Source of the DNA: Sphingomonas sp. PP-F2F-A104-K0414
GTDB taxonomy: Bacteria; Pseudomonadota; Alphaproteobacteria; Sphingomonadales; Sphingomonadaceae
Reading direction: 5' to 3'
Length of the DNA stretch: 64,000 bases
NCBI RefSeq assembly: GCF_004340945.1
Contig: NZ_SLYD01000002.1
Span: forward strand, 62,001-126,000
The position numbers and the translations under genes are program-made. Positions 63,981-64,000 of this stretch are shown here, piece after piece; position 1 is the stretch's first letter, and each line of letters opens with the position of its first letter. The notes beneath the pieces were generated by a model. The model searched no databases and was not told the origin of the DNA. It worked only from the letters and a program-made list of their open reading frames with translations.

Positions 63981-64000
63981 AGCAACCGGCGGCGCGGCCG

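Overview
The window is a GC-rich, gene-dense stretch of an alphaproteobacterial chromosome, most likely Sphingomonas or a close relative. The evidence is the tonB-exbB-exbD-exbD block, a large TonB-dependent receptor, an alphaproteobacterial-type LexA box (GTTC-N7-GTTC), a Tad/Cpa pilus locus, several compact overlapping operons and many dispersed hairpin repeats between genes. No phage, insertion sequence, plasmid or CRISPR hallmark was seen. The genus call is inference from gene content.

Layout. 1-4.1 kb: the end of a secreted protein gene, then the energy-transduction block tonB/exbB/exbD/exbD on the minus strand. 4.1-8 kb: folB, a GNAT acetyltransferase, and a tightly coupled DUF1285 / CoA-type Nudix / CCA-adding enzyme operon, then a repeat-rich non-coding stretch. 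8.4-13.7 kb (minus): a hybrid GGDEF-EAL protein, parC and a GT4 glycosyltransferase. 13.9-18.1 kb (plus): an exported alpha/beta hydrolase overlapping kynU, then NAD synthase. 18.1-20.9 kb: a three-gene inositol-phosphate operon (CDP-alcohol phosphotransferase, inositol-3-phosphate synthase, inositol-phosphate cytidylyltransferase-like). 21-26 kb: a cyclophilin, then an operon of ATP-grasp enzyme, flavin monooxygenase and MetN/MetI/MetQ-type importer, then CorA. 27-32.5 kb: a quinone-oxidoreductase-like enzyme, a disordered GYGQQ-repeat DUF2171 protein, tRNA-Ala(CGC), a 2OG-Fe(II) oxygenase, the divergent ohrR/ohr pair and a small helical protein.

32.6-34.2 kb is a sparse stretch with two poorly known genes (one an orphan TonB C-terminal-domain protein) and a decayed tRNA-Leu-like sequence. 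34.2-40.1 kb: a secreted carboxylesterase, a TonB-dependent receptor and an exported glycosylasparaginase, plausibly a scavenging locus. 40.4-41.5 kb: a radical-SAM protein of the SplB/PA0069 type behind a perfect LexA box. 42-50 kb (minus): a glyoxalase-fold protein, an archaeal/eukaryotic-type prolyl-tRNA synthetase, a CcdC-like membrane protein and the complete glycine cleavage operon gcvT-gcvH-gcvPA-gcvPB behind a tandem glycine riboswitch. 50-53.2 kb: a lipoprotein and the ispH-thrB-rnhA operon. 53.4-56.8 kb: a MraZ-like protein with an overlapping zinc-ribbon-like partner, an AT-rich regulatory stretch, and an FAD oxidoreductase/hydrolase pair. 56.9-64 kb: the Tad pilus genes cpaA-B-C-D-E-tadB-tadC, with neither the CpaF/TadA ATPase nor a Flp pilin in the window.

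The best candidates for something less described are the inositol-phosphate trio, the ATP-grasp/monooxygenase/MetNIQ operon, the SOS-boxed radical-SAM gene, the MraZ-like/zinc-ribbon pair, and the three families of paired inverted hairpins scattered through intergenic DNA.
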